Shown in pieces: positions 1 to 8,046 of a stretch of 40,174 nt of DNA (positions within the stretch are counted from its first letter, which is position 1; each line of letters opens with the position of its first letter). Below the pieces are notes generated by a model, which was not told the DNA's origin, searched no databases, and saw only the letters and a program-made list of their open reading frames with translations. This DNA is from an uncultured Bacteroidales bacterium (GTDB lineage Bacteria > Bacteroidota > Bacteroidia > Bacteroidales > Bacteroidaceae). The position numbers were made by a program, and so were the translations under genes. The stretch covers positions 1 through 40,174 of the forward strand of contig CACXLY010000010.1 of assembly GCA_902768605.1 (NCBI GenBank), written 5' to 3'.

Positions 1-36
1 TACTGCACACCCGTGGGAGAGTAGGTAGCCGCCGTT
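1..36 (+). rRNA. rrf: 5S ribosomal RNA, 3' end (partial)
   Basis: The first bases match the conserved 3' part of Bacteroidetes 5S rRNA: a tactgca segment, then gtgggagagtaggt and a gccgcc end. The 5' part lies outside the window. A rho-independent terminator follows at once, as expected at the end of an rRNA operon. The exact 3' end is uncertain by a few bases. Confidence 0.85.
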
Positions 37-45
37 TTTAGCAGG

Positions 46-79
46 AAGCCCTTCGAGAGGAATCTCGAGGGGCTTTTTT
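46..79 (+). terminator. rho-independent terminator of the rRNA operon
   Basis: A 13-bp stem (aagcccttcgaga pairing with tctcgaggggctt, with G-U pairs) closes a 4-nt loop and is followed by a run of T. It lies just after the 5S 3' end and should end rRNA operon transcription. Confidence 0.9.
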
Positions 80-83
80 GTTT

Positions 84-191
84 ATGGGGCGAATGGGGCA
101 AATGGGGCTGATGGGGCTGATGGGGCTGATGGGGCTGATGGGGCGAATGGGGCGAATGGGGCGAATGGGGCGAATAGGGCGAATGGGGGTA
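84..191. repeat. 9-bp G-rich tandem repeat, about 12 units
   Basis: About twelve units of ATGGGGCGA or ATGGGGCTG follow the 5S terminator in exact 9-bp phase. The two unit types are blocked, CTG units in the middle and CGA units outside. Each unit carries four G in a row. No coding role is evident. Confidence 0.9.
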
Positions 192-196
192 AGGGA

Positions 197-232
197 GAGG
201 ATGTGTCAAAATAGGCACATCCTCTTTTTTAT
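197..232 (+). repeat. IS left terminal inverted repeat with built-in terminator hairpin
   Basis: Inside this end, gaggatgtg and cacatcctc form a perfect 9-bp stem around a 10-nt loop, followed by T6. Read inward, it has the form of a rho-independent terminator, so transcription entering from the rRNA side would be stopped. Confidence 0.85.
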
Positions 233-369
233 CTCTTAATTGTCAGTTTGTTCGCCCCGACAATTCTTCACTGCTGATTTTCTTTTTTCATCTCTAAATT
301 TACTTATATTGGGTTGAATGACCTCATACAGCCCCGTATATAGTGAAAAACTGCACTTCAAGAGGGCTC

Positions 370-1929
370 TTATGCCGCCCTTTTCATCTTTGCAATCATT
401 TTCTTGATGTTGAAGGCGGTGGCGAAGAAGGCAAAGTCCATAGTGACCTTGTCCGTTCCGAAGTGCCGGAAGCGTTTGTATTGCATGCCAGATTTCATCT
501 GCCCGTAGACAGCCTCCGGCTCTATGGGACGCTTGGAGCGGTGTTCGAGTCCCTTCTCCGATGTGAGCCTGTCCCTTGCCTGCTGTTTGTACTCTATGAG
601 CCGGTGGTTGGCCTCAATCTCTCTGTTGCCCTGCCGCTTCTTGTAGCATCCCCACCTGAGCGGGCATCCCTCGCAGTTCCCCGCCCTGTAGACGGCACTC
701 TCCGTCCTGTAGCCGCTGTCCGTCCTGTCGCGCCTGGTGCCTACTCTTTCCATGTGCTGGCCCATCGGACAGACGTAGTAGTCATCGGCGGAGTTGTAGT
801 AGAGGTTCTCTATACGGAAGATGTCATCCTTGAAGGCCTTCTTCTGTTCCTTGTGGAAGTAGTTGTACTTGACGTATGCCTCTATGCCGTTGGCCTCCAT
901 GTATGCGTAGTTCTCCTCGCTGCCGTAGCCGGCATCTGCGCAACCTTCCCTGGGCAGGCGGCCGTAGCGGCTCGAGAACGAGCGGAGGAAGGGTATCATC
1001 GTAAGCGTGTCGGTGGGGTTGGGGAAGAGTCCGAAGTCGGTGATGAACTGGTTCTCCGTGCCTATCTGCAGGTTGTAGCACGGGACGGTCTGGCCGTTGT
1101 TCATCGCATCCTCCTTCCTGCGCATGAAGGTGGCATCGGGATCGGTCTTGCTGTACGAGTTGCGCTCGCCCAGCGTGTCAAGGTGCCGGTCATACTCTGC
1201 AAGCTTCTCTGCCTTCTCCTCCAGTTCCCTTACCTGCTTCTGCCTGGCCTTACGTTCCTTCTTCCCCTCCTTAGTCGCTGGCTCCGGCTCCTCTGCCAGT
1301 GCCGCGTTCAGTTCGCGTGCCATAGAGTGCAGAAGTTCTGGCGTAAACTCCACCTTCTCCTGCTCAGAGGCATTGTCCTGCGCTATCACGTCATCTATCT
1401 GCGAGAGCAGCACCTCGATCTTCGCCAGCAGCTTCGCGTGGTTCTTCTCCACCGTCTTGCGCCAGACGAATGTGTACTTGTTGGCCTTCGACTCTATCTT
1501 CGTGCCGTCTATGTACTCCACATCCAAACTTACGAAGCCACGTTCGGCAAGAAGCAGCACCACCTGCGTGAACACGGCGTTAACCTCCTTCTTAACACGG
1601 TTGCGGAAGCGGTTGATGGTGACGAAGTCCGGCTGCTCGTAGCCCGCAAGCCAGATGAAGTGGATGTCGCGCTTCAGGCTCTTCTCTATCCTGCGGCATG
1701 AGTAGATGTTGTTCATGTAGGCGTAAATGACGACCGCAAGCAGCATCTTCGGGTCGTAGGGACTGCGACCGCGCTCCTTGTAAAGCTTGCGCAGACTACT
1801 GAGGTCAAGGCTGCCGATAATGCCGCTTAAAAGGCGCACAGGGTCGTCCTCCGAAATATCTTTGTCGATTCTTTGAGGAAAAAGTACCAATTGGTTTGGT
1901 GAATACGGGCGAAAGTGGTATCTTTGCAT
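370..1929 (-). CDS. IS1182-family DDE transposase
   Basis: The 519-aa protein moves the surrounding element. An N-terminal DUF772-like region (DPKMLLAVVIYAYMNN, then FVTINRFR) is followed by an RNase H-like catalytic domain. The first Asp is in YIDGTKIES, the second in ADAGYGSEENY and the Glu near PIEPEAVYGQMK, the usual IS1182 arrangement. The frame is open upstream to about 2364, but I chose the ATG at 1929 because the MQRYHFRPY start is typical of the family and the upstream part crosses the IS end. Length is normal and I see no disruption. Upstream, 1944-1961 is a dyad (tgttgta-aaga-tacaaca) that overlaps a -7-like TATCTTTA and could be promoter and operator. Confidence 0.93.
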   Translation of the reverse strand: MQRYHFRPYSPNQLVLFPQRIDKDISEDDPVRLLSGIIGSLDLSSLRKLYKERGRSPYDPKMLLAVVIYAYMNNIYSCRRIEKSLKRDIHFIWLAGYEQPDFVTINRFRNRVKKEVNAVFTQVVLLLAERGFVSLDVEYIDGTKIESKANKYTFVWRKTVEKNHAKLLAKIEVLLSQIDDVIAQDNASEQEKVEFTPELLHSMARELNAALAEEPEPATKEGKKERKARQKQVRELEEKAEKLAEYDRHLDTLGERNSYSKTDPDATFMRRKEDAMNNGQTVPCYNLQIGTENQFITDFGLFPNPTDTLTMIPFLRSFSSRYGRLPREGCADAGYGSEENYAYMEANGIEAYVKYNYFHKEQKKAFKDDIFRIENLYYNSADDYYVCPMGQHMERVGTRRDRTDSGYRTESAVYRAGNCEGCPLRWGCYKKRQGNREIEANHRLIEYKQQARDRLTSEKGLEHRSKRPIEPEAVYGQMKSGMQYKRFRHFGTDKVTMDFAFFATAFNIKKMIAKMKRAA

Positions 1930-1974
1930 ATCTTTTGTTTGATGTTGTAAAGATACAACATTTTTACAACATAA

Positions 1975-2006
1975 CAAAGCCCTGGCTTGAGAAAGTCGGG
2001 GCTTTG
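1975..2006 (-). other. hairpin in the transposase leader region
   Basis: The arms caaagccc and gggctttg form a perfect 8-bp stem between the right IS terminus and the transposase promoter region. There is no T run on the minus strand. It may add insulation from outside transcription. Confidence 0.45.
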
Positions 2007-2008
2007 CA

Positions 2009-2044
2009 ATAAAAAAGAGGATGTGCCTATTTTGACACACCCTC
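2009..2044 (-). repeat. IS right terminal inverted repeat with built-in terminator hairpin
   Basis: This is the mirror copy of the left end. On the minus strand it reads as a hairpin plus T6 facing inward, ahead of the transposase. One stem base differs from the left copy (gaggg instead of gagga), leaving an 8-bp core stem. Confidence 0.85.
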
Positions 2045-2096
2045 ACGGTGGCTGGGGAATGAGAAGCGACGGGGAGGCGGGGGAACTTATTCCCTG

Positions 2097-2150
2097 CGGA
2101 GAACCGCAGGGCACAGTGGCTTACGGAGAAGCGCAGGGCATGGCGGCTGA
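2097..2150. repeat. 27-bp direct repeat, two units
   Basis: Two 27-bp units begin cggagaaccgcagggca and cggagaagcgcagggca, between the IS and the carB promoter. The rest of 2045-2290 shows no convincing gene. Confidence 0.6.
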
Positions 2151-2293
2151 GGGCATAATTAAATAGAGGGGCAGGGTCGGTGGCTGATGGGCGTGATGTG
2201 CCTTGGAAACGGAAAATTGCTGACGCCAGGTGGAGGGTTTCCCTACTTTTTGTGCGGCTGTTGATTTTTTTGCAGAAAAAAAAGGCTCTCGGC

Positions 2294-2324
2294 TTTGCAG
2301 TTTTTGGAAATATCCTTACCTTTG
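2294..2324 (+). promoter_or_regulatory. consensus Bacteroidetes promoter upstream of carB
   Basis: A TTTG -33 box at 2294-2297 is followed after 19 bp by TACCTTTG at 2317-2324, matching the Bacteroidetes TAnnTTTG -7 box. Transcription should start near 2330, about 220 bases before the carB ATG, with a terminator between. Confidence 0.75.
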
Positions 2325-2427
2325 CACCCGAAAATCGAAAACAGATGCAAACGAACTCATACATAACCGGGGCGCGGGACGAAGTGTTGATGCCGTCTGG
2401 TTCCCTCGTTTGTCAATATCATAAAAG

Positions 2428-2470
2428 AAGCCACTCTCGCTGTCATCTTTAGCGGAAGTGGCTTTTTTTT
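2428..2470 (+). terminator. intrinsic terminator between the leader promoter and carB
   Basis: The stem pairs aagccact and tcgct with agcg and aagtggctt around a 9-nt loop, and T8 follows directly. It lies about 100 bases after the predicted start site and 80 bases before carB. It is either the end of a roughly 140-nt small RNA or an attenuator of carB. I could not find a clear alternative anti-terminator pairing by eye. Confidence 0.8.
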
Positions 2471-2548
2471 GCAGATATGCTCTTACTCCCCATCCGAGGG
2501 GAGAACTTTAAGAAGGAAAAGGTAAATGATTAAATAGATAATGACATT

Positions 2549-5500
2549 ATGAAACTCAAGAAAGTTCTCGTATTAGGCAGCGGTGCGCTGAAGATTGGTC
2601 AGGCAGGCGAGTTCGACTACTCCGGCAGCCAGGCGCTCAAAGCTCTCCGCGAAGAAGGCATCTACTCGGTGCTCGTCAACCCCAACGTTGCAACCATCCA
2701 GACCAGTGAAGGCATTGCCGACAAGGTTTACTTCCTGCCCATCACACCTTATTTTATAGAGGAAATCATCAAGAAGGAGCGTCCCGACGGCATCATGCTG
2801 GCTTGGGGCGGACAGACCGGATTGAATGTGGGCACGGCGCTCTACCAGAACGGCGTGCTCGAGAAATACGGTGTCCGCGTTCTTGGCACCAGTGTGGAGG
2901 CCATCATGAACACCGAGGACCGCGACCTCTTTGTCAAGGAGCTGGGTAAGGTGGACCTGAAGGTGCCGACGAGCCATGCTTGCGAGACGCTCGACGAGGC
3001 CGTTGAAACAGCCCGCCGCATCGGCTATCCCATCATGATTCGTTCGGCTTACGCGCTGGGCGGTTTGGGCAGCGGCGTCTGCCCCGACGAGAAAACTTTC
3101 AAGGAGATTGCAGAGAGCGCCTTCACCTTCGCGCCTCAGGTGCTGGTAGAAGAAAGTTTGAAAGGCTGGAAGGAAATAGAGTTCGAGTGCATCCGCGACG
3201 CAAACGACCATTGCTTCACAGTCGCATCGATGGAGAACTTCGACCCTCTCGGCATCCACACCGGCGAGAGCATCGTGGTGGCGCCCACATGTTCGTTGAA
3301 GGACGAGCAAGTTAAGATGCTGCAGGACATCACCATCAAGTGCGTGCGCCATCTCAACATCGTGGGCGAGTGCAACATACAGTTCGCCTTCAACGCCGAG
3401 ACGAACGACTACCGCATCATCGAGATAAACGCCCGCCTGTCGCGTTCCTCAGCGCTTGCCAGCAAGGCGACCGGCTATCCCCTCGCTTTCGTGGCCGCAA
3501 AGATTGCGCTCGGCTATACCCTCGACCAGATAGGCGAGATGGGCACGACGAACAGCGCCTACGTGGCTCCATCGCTCGACTACCTCATCTGCAAGATACC
3601 GCGCTGGGATCTCACCAAGTTTACGGGTGTGAGCCGAAAGATAGGCTCCAGCATGAAGTCCGTAGGCGAGATTATGAGCATCGGCCGCAGTTTCGAAGAG
3701 ATGCTGCAGAAGGGCTTGCGCATGATAGGTCAGGGCATGCACGGCTTCGTGGGCAACGACCACGTGAAATTCGAGAACCTCGACGAGGAATTGGCTAACC
3801 CCACCGACCTCCGCATCTTCGCCCTGGCTCAGGCACTCGAGGAAGGGTACACCGTGGAGCGCATCGAGGAGCTGACGAAGATAGACAAGTGGTTCATCGA
3901 AAGGATGAAGAATATCGTCGATTACGAACACAAACTGCAGACCTACAACGCCATCGAGGAGGTTCCCGCTGATGTCATCCGCAAGGCAAAGATTTTGGGC
4001 TTCAGCGACTTCCAGATAGCAAGGTGCGTGCTCCACATTCACACGGGCAACATGGAGAAGGAGAATCTGGCCGTTCGTGCCTATAGGAAGAAGCTCGGCA
4101 TACTTCCCACCGTGAAGCGCATCCCGACGGTAGCCAGCGAGCATCCCGATCTGACCAACTACCTCTACATGACGTATGCAGTGGAGGGACACGACATAAA
4201 CTTCTACAAACACGAGAAGTCGGTTATCGTCTTGGGCAGCGGCGCCTACCGCATCGGCTCGAGCGTGGAATTCGACTGGTGCTCGGTCAACGCCATACAG
4301 ACCGCGCGCAAGCTCGGCTACAAGAGCATCATGATAAACTACAACCCGGAGACCGTCTCGACAGACTACGACATGTGCGACCGCCTGTATTTCGACGAGC
4401 TGTCGTTCGAAAGGGTGCTCGACGTCATCGACCTCGAGTCGCCCCGCGGCGTGATTGTCTCCACGGGCGGCCAGATACCGAACAACCTCGCCATGAAGCT
4501 TTACCGGCAGAGCGTGCCCATACTCGGCACGTCGCCCGTCAGCATCGACCGCGCCGAGAATCGTGGCAAGTTCTCCGCGATGCTTGATAAGCTCGGCATC
4601 GACCAGCCGCGTTGGAGCGCGCTGACAAGCATGGAGGACGTCAAGCAGTTCATTGACGAAGTGGGCTACCCCGTCCTGGTGCGCCCGTCGTATGTGCTCT
4701 CAGGAGCAGCCATGAACGTTTGCTACACCGACGAAGAGCTGGAGCGTTTCCTGCAGATGGCCAGCGAGGTGAGCAAGGAGTACCCAGTCGTGGTCAGCAA
4801 GTTTATGACGGAGACCAACGAGGTCGAGTTCGACGCAGTGGCCCAGAACGGAGAGATTGTGGAGTACGCCATTTCGGAGCACGTCGAGTATGCCGGTGTC
4901 CACTCGGGCGACGCCACGATGGTCTTCCCCGCCCAGCAGTTGAGCTTCGCCACGGCACGTCAGATAAAGAAGATGAGCCGTGCAATCGCCAAGGAACTCA
5001 ACATCAGCGGACCGTTCAACATCCAGTACCTGGCGAAGGGCCGCGACGTGAAGGTCATCGAGTGCAACCTGCGCGCCAGCCGCTCTTTCCCGTTCGTCAG
5101 CAAGGTGCTCAAGCGCAACTTCATCGAGACGGCGACACGCATCATGCTCGACGCGCCCTATACGAAGCCCGACAAAAGCGCTTTCGACATCGACCACATC
5201 GGTGTCAAGGCCAGCCAGTTCTCGTTTGCCCGCCTGCAGAATGCAGACCCGATTCTGGGCGTCGACATGAGCTCGACGGGTGAAGTCGGCTGCCTCGGCG
5301 ACAGTTTCGAGGAGGCATTGCTCAACAGCATGATTGCCACCGGCTACCGCATCCCGAGGAAGGAGAAAGGCGTCATGATAAGCAGCGGCGGCACGAAGGA
5401 AAAGGTGGCCATGCTCGACGGCGCGCGTATGCTGACGAATGCCGGCTACACCATCTATGCGAGCGAAGGCACAGCCAAGTTCCTCAACGACAACGGCGCG

Positions 5501-5770
5501 AAGGCCATTGCAGTCAGCTGGCCCGACGAGGACAAGCCCGGCATGGAGAATGTCATGAAGATGATAGCCGACCACCGTTTCGACCTCGTGGTCAACATCC
5601 CGAAGAACCGCACCAGTCGCGAACTGACCAACGGCTACAAGATACGGCGCGCTGCCATCGACCACAACATACCGCTCATCACGAACGCTCGCCTGGCAAG
5701 CGCCTTCATCGAGGCCTTCTGCACCCTTTCCGTCGAAGACCTCAGCATAAAGAGTTGGAACGAATACTAA
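2549..5770 (+). CDS. carB: carbamoyl-phosphate synthase large subunit
   Basis: The 1073-aa protein makes carbamoyl phosphate from bicarbonate, two ATP and ammonia passed from CarA, feeding pyrimidine and arginine synthesis. The two duplicated ATP-grasp halves are clear: GSGALKIGQAGEFDYSG opens the first and GSGAYRIGSSVEFDW the second, near residue 561. The C-terminal MGS-like regulatory domain starts near residue 942 (SSGGTKEKVAMLDGA) and carries NIPKNR. Length equals that of E. coli CarB. The ATG at 2549 begins MKLKKVLVLGSG as expected. No carA is in the window, so the small subunit must lie elsewhere. A consensus promoter and an intrinsic terminator precede it, so attenuation is possible. 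Confidence 0.97.
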   Translation: MKLKKVLVLGSGALKIGQAGEFDYSGSQALKALREEGIYSVLVNPNVATIQTSEGIADKVYFLPITPYFIEEIIKKERPDGIMLAWGGQTGLNVGTALYQNGVLEKYGVRVLGTSVEAIMNTEDRDLFVKELGKVDLKVPTSHACETLDEAVETARRIGYPIMIRSAYALGGLGSGVCPDEKTFKEIAESAFTFAPQVLVEESLKGWKEIEFECIRDANDHCFTVASMENFDPLGIHTGESIVVAPTCSLKDEQVKMLQDITIKCVRHLNIVGECNIQFAFNAETNDYRIIEINARLSRSSALASKATGYPLAFVAAKIALGYTLDQIGEMGTTNSAYVAPSLDYLICKIPRWDLTKFTGVSRKIGSSMKSVGEIMSIGRSFEEMLQKGLRMIGQGMHGFVGNDHVKFENLDEELANPTDLRIFALAQALEEGYTVERIEELTKIDKWFIERMKNIVDYEHKLQTYNAIEEVPADVIRKAKILGFSDFQIARCVLHIHTGNMEKENLAVRAYRKKLGILPTVKRIPTVASEHPDLTNYLYMTYAVEGHDINFYKHEKSVIVLGSGAYRIGSSVEFDWCSVNAIQTARKLGYKSIMINYNPETVSTDYDMCDRLYFDELSFERVLDVIDLESPRGVIVSTGGQIPNNLAMKLYRQSVPILGTSPVSIDRAENRGKFSAMLDKLGIDQPRWSALTSMEDVKQFIDEVGYPVLVRPSYVLSGAAMNVCYTDEELERFLQMASEVSKEYPVVVSKFMTETNEVEFDAVAQNGEIVEYAISEHVEYAGVHSGDATMVFPAQQLSFATARQIKKMSRAIAKELNISGPFNIQYLAKGRDVKVIECNLRASRSFPFVSKVLKRNFIETATRIMLDAPYTKPDKSAFDIDHIGVKASQFSFARLQNADPILGVDMSSTGEVGCLGDSFEEALLNSMIATGYRIPRKEKGVMISSGGTKEKVAMLDGARMLTNAGYTIYASEGTAKFLNDNGAKAIAVSWPDEDKPGMENVMKMIADHRFDLVVNIPKNRTSRELTNGYKIRRAAIDHNIPLITNARLASAFIEAFCTLSVEDLSIKSWNEY

Positions 5771-5782
5771 ATTAGCCTACTG

Positions 5783-5880
5783 CATAATTCATAATTCGTA
5801 ATTCATAATTATTTCATCGGTCACATTCGTTCAAATCATGGGCGTGGCTTAATTATGAATTATGAATTATGGATTGTGAA
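5783..5880. repeat. short A/T-rich aattcataatt repeats with dyad symmetry
   Basis: After carB the DNA has several copies of cataattc or its complement, in opposite orientations on either side of a short unique segment, so the two blocks could pair. The right block runs into the start region of the next gene, whose true ATG is probably at 5887. Confidence 0.6.
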
Positions 5881-5886
5881 TTGCAT

Positions 5887-7041
5887 ATGCACATCCTCGA
5901 GCTACCTTCTTTCTTCCCGCCTCATGGCGGTCTGTTCTGCCTGGAACAGGCCAAGGCATTGCAGTCGCTCGGGCACGAGGTGCGGATCGTGAGCGTTGTG
6001 GAGCTGAGTCTCACCACGGACCGCGGCTCCTGCCTTACGCTTCCGTGGCGTGAAGAGAGAAGGGAGATGGAGGGCGTGGAAGTCTTCCGCACATACATGC
6101 GAGCCGTGCCGAAAGCGGTTCGCTATAATACCGGCCGCTGGATTCGCCTTTGCGAGCAGGCGGTCGAAGCCTATGTCCGCCGCTTCGGTCGGCCCGACGT
6201 GCTGCATGCCCATTGCTGCAAGAGCGCGGGGCTGGCGGCCAGGGCGATTGCGCAGTGTCTGGGCATACCCTTTTTTATCAGCGAGCACCTCTCGTCGGGA
6301 CTCTTTGAGCGCGACTTCGGCAAGGGTTGGCAGCGCCACCGTTGGCTGATGGATGAGATGCGGGCTGCCTATGAGGCCGCCAATTGCGTCATCCCGGTCA
6401 GCCGCGAGCTTGTCGATGACCTGGCGCCTTTCTTCGGAAAGTCCTACCGCTATCAGCCCATATCGAACATCGTGGATACTGACTTCTTCAGCTATCAGGA
6501 GCGAGAGCCGACCCCCGGCCACCCGTTCCGCTTCTGCTTCCTTGCCGTGGCCGACATCTATGGCAAGGGATTCGACGTCCTGGCCAATGCCATGGACCGG
6601 CTGGCGGACGGTGAAGTGGAGCTGCACATCGCGGGCCGGGGGACCGACTCGAAGGCCGTGCGGAAGCTCTTTGCACCCCATCGCCGCGTCCGTCTGCACG
6701 GAGAGCTGGACAAAGCCGCCGTGCGCGATTTGCTTTGGAAAAGCGACGCCCTTGTCCTGCCGAGCCGAAGCGAAGCGCAGCCCTTGGTCATTCTCGAGGC
6801 CCTTGCTACGGGCATCCCGGCCGTCAGCACGGAATGCATCCCTCCCTCCGTCCGCATAGCCGAAGGCTGCCTGACAGCGCCCGTCGGCGATGCCGCCGCG
6901 TTTGCCGGGAAGATGCAGGAAGCGATGCGCCTCAAGCCCTCGCGCGAGTTCTCGGAGGCAGTCCGCAGAATGGCATCGCCGTCAGTCGTCGCCGAGCAGC
7001 TCACAAAGGTTTTTAAATTAAATACTGAAGCTTCGAAGTAG
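5887..7041 (+). CDS. glycosyltransferase family 4/1-like (GT-B fold)
   Basis: The 384-aa enzyme should transfer a sugar from an activated donor to a cell-surface glycan or lipid; substrates cannot be read from the sequence. The N-terminal acceptor domain begins MHILELPSFFPPHGGL, and HAHCCKSAGLAARA and SEHLS follow. The C-terminal donor domain has VADIYGKGFDVL, HIAGRG and the EX7E motif E-AQPLVIL-E near residues 294-302. I chose the ATG at 5887 over the in-frame ATG at 5869, because the six extra residues come from the A/T repeat and the family start fits MHILELP. It follows carB by about 115 bp and has no obvious promoter of its own. The polysaccharide export genes lie 1 kb downstream. Confidence 0.88.
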   Translation: MHILELPSFFPPHGGLFCLEQAKALQSLGHEVRIVSVVELSLTTDRGSCLTLPWREERREMEGVEVFRTYMRAVPKAVRYNTGRWIRLCEQAVEAYVRRFGRPDVLHAHCCKSAGLAARAIAQCLGIPFFISEHLSSGLFERDFGKGWQRHRWLMDEMRAAYEAANCVIPVSRELVDDLAPFFGKSYRYQPISNIVDTDFFSYQEREPTPGHPFRFCFLAVADIYGKGFDVLANAMDRLADGEVELHIAGRGTDSKAVRKLFAPHRRVRLHGELDKAAVRDLLWKSDALVLPSRSEAQPLVILEALATGIPAVSTECIPPSVRIAEGCLTAPVGDAAAFAGKMQEAMRLKPSREFSEAVRRMASPSVVAEQLTKVFKLNTEASK

Positions 7042-7164
7042 TTATGTAGTCAGTAGTTAAGTAGTTAAGCCGAATGTGTTGGGAGCAGGAAGCAGACGAA
7101 AAGAGTATTGGCTTAACTACTGTCCGTAGGACGAGCGAAGCGATAACTACTTCACTACTTAACT
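7042..7164. repeat. gtagttaagtagttaag repeat pair, inverted
   Basis: Copies of gtagttaagtagttaagcc just after the glycosyltransferase stop are complementary to ggcttaactac and cttaactac further right, giving a loose inverted repeat around about 40 bp. It lies between convergent genes. Confidence 0.55.
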
Positions 7165-7236
7165 ACAAAGCATGAGAACTGCCGAAACTTATCTTCAATT
7201 GATAAAGCAAACTTCTCGGTACGCCTCGTGAGGGAT

Positions 7237-7352
7237 GTCCGGACGCCACAGCAAGGAACAGACTTTCCCACAGCAAGGAACGCCTTTTCCCACAGCAAGG
7301 AACTGGCTTTCCCACAGCAAGGAACTGCCGACGCTTGCTGTGGCGTCTGGAC
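7237..7352. repeat. 22-bp tandem array (4 units) bracketed by a 19-bp inverted repeat
   Basis: Four units of 22 bp start at 7246, 7268, 7290 and 7312, each with ccacagcaaggaac plus eight variable bases. A 19-bp sequence at 7237-7255 (gtccggacgccacagcaag) recurs inverted at 7334-7352 with one mismatch, so the whole block can fold as a stem with the array in the loop. The period is not a multiple of three, which argues against coding. Confidence 0.9.
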
Positions 7353-7373
7353 GCGCGATGCGTCGCCCGATAA

Positions 7374-7901
7374 TCAGCGACCCGTAAACGTCCAGGTTGA
7401 AGTGACTTGCTTCAGCTCCTCCACGACCTTGATGGTGTCGCACTGCCAGATGGGCTCGGGGAACGTGGCGGCTTGCGTGTACTGCAACTCAAGCTCGGGG
7501 ATGTCGGCAAAACTGTTGTCTCCGGGCAGGTATGGCACTTCCAAGGGCTGGAACGGCGTAATCTCCACCATCGAGAAACCCGATTGGATGATGCCGAGCT
7601 CGCGGGCCGCGGCGCGACTCAAGTCGATGACGCGATGCTTGTGATACGGGCCGCGGTCCGTCACACGCACATAGACGGTCTTGTCGTTCACCGGATTGCG
7701 CACTTTCAGTATCGTCCCGAAAGGATATTTCCGGTGGGCGCAGGTCATGCTGTCCTTGTTGTAAATCTCCCCGCTTGCCGTCCGACGACCGTGGAACTTG
7801 TCAGCATAATACGAAGCATTGCCTACAATCGTCCGCCCCTGAGCAAGGAGCTGAGAGCAGGGAAAAAGGAGCAATAATAGCAGCGATAATAGCTTTTTCA
7901 T
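7374..7901 (-). CDS. rlpA: RlpA-like septal ring lytic transglycosylase family protein
   Basis: The 175-aa exported protein has an N-terminal signal peptide (MKKLLSLLLLLLFPCSQ, with likely cleavage after LLAQ). It is followed by a single double-psi beta-barrel domain: GNASYYADKFHGRRTASGE, FGTILKVRN, VTDRGPY, VIDLSRAAA. Characterised RlpA proteins cleave glycan strands lacking stem peptides at division sites. This one has no SPOR domain, so septal targeting is not evident, and I see no lipobox. It converges on the glycosyltransferase across a repeat-rich spacer. Catalytic activity is inferred from the family. Confidence 0.88.
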   Translation of the reverse strand: MKKLLSLLLLLLFPCSQLLAQGRTIVGNASYYADKFHGRRTASGEIYNKDSMTCAHRKYPFGTILKVRNPVNDKTVYVRVTDRGPYHKHRVIDLSRAAARELGIIQSGFSMVEITPFQPLEVPYLPGDNSFADIPELELQYTQAATFPEPIWQCDTIKVVEELKQVTSTWTFTGR

Positions 7902-8019
7902 AGGCTCTTATGTGTGCTTTGTTGCAGAATTTGGCTGCAAGTTACCTTTTTCTTTGTTATAAATGACACTATAAGCTGTTTTTTTTTCCTTTATAAGCGC
8001 CTATATGACTTTTTTTTAG

Positions 8020-8027
8020 TAATTTTG
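8020..8027 (+). promoter_or_regulatory. -7 box of the polysaccharide export genes
   Basis: TAATTTTG matches the Bacteroidetes TAnnTTTG box 19 bases before the ATG at 8047. The upstream DNA is T-rich and no clean -33 box is visible. Confidence 0.55.
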
Positions 8028-8046
8028 CGCACAAAACTATGCATAA

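Larger units (their letters stand above)
197..2044. mobile_element. IS1182-like insertion sequence, apparently intact
   Basis: The element is bounded by 36-bp inverted repeats (197-232 and 2009-2044) that differ at one position, and it carries one full-length DDE transposase on the minus strand. The family is assigned from the transposase. I see no convincing target-site duplication: the left flank ends aaggga and the right flank begins acggtg. It sits between the 5S terminator with its G-rich repeat and the carB leader. The near-identical termini and open reading frame suggest a recent, possibly active insertion. Confidence 0.9.

Noticed and set aside
343..1701. Long plus-strand frame opposite the transposase
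   Set aside because: It is antisense to a well-supported DDE transposase and has the Val/Leu/Arg-rich composition of a shadow frame.
193..2050. Target-site duplication of the IS
   Set aside because: The flanks (aaggga on the left, acggtg on the right) do not share a convincing direct repeat, so none is claimed.
2180..2452. 90-codon frame between the IS and carB
   Set aside because: It crosses the promoter boxes and ends inside the terminator; composition is not protein-like.
2325..2470. Leader RNA as 6S RNA, SRP RNA or a PyrR site
   Set aside because: I could not find the long bubble hairpin of 6S RNA, the conserved SRP tetraloop region or a PyrR-binding consensus, so only a terminated leader is reported.
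7228..7644. Plus-strand open frame across the 7.2-kb repeat
   Set aside because: It runs through a 22-bp repeat that is not a multiple of three and then through the antisense of rlpA. It has no recognisable domain.
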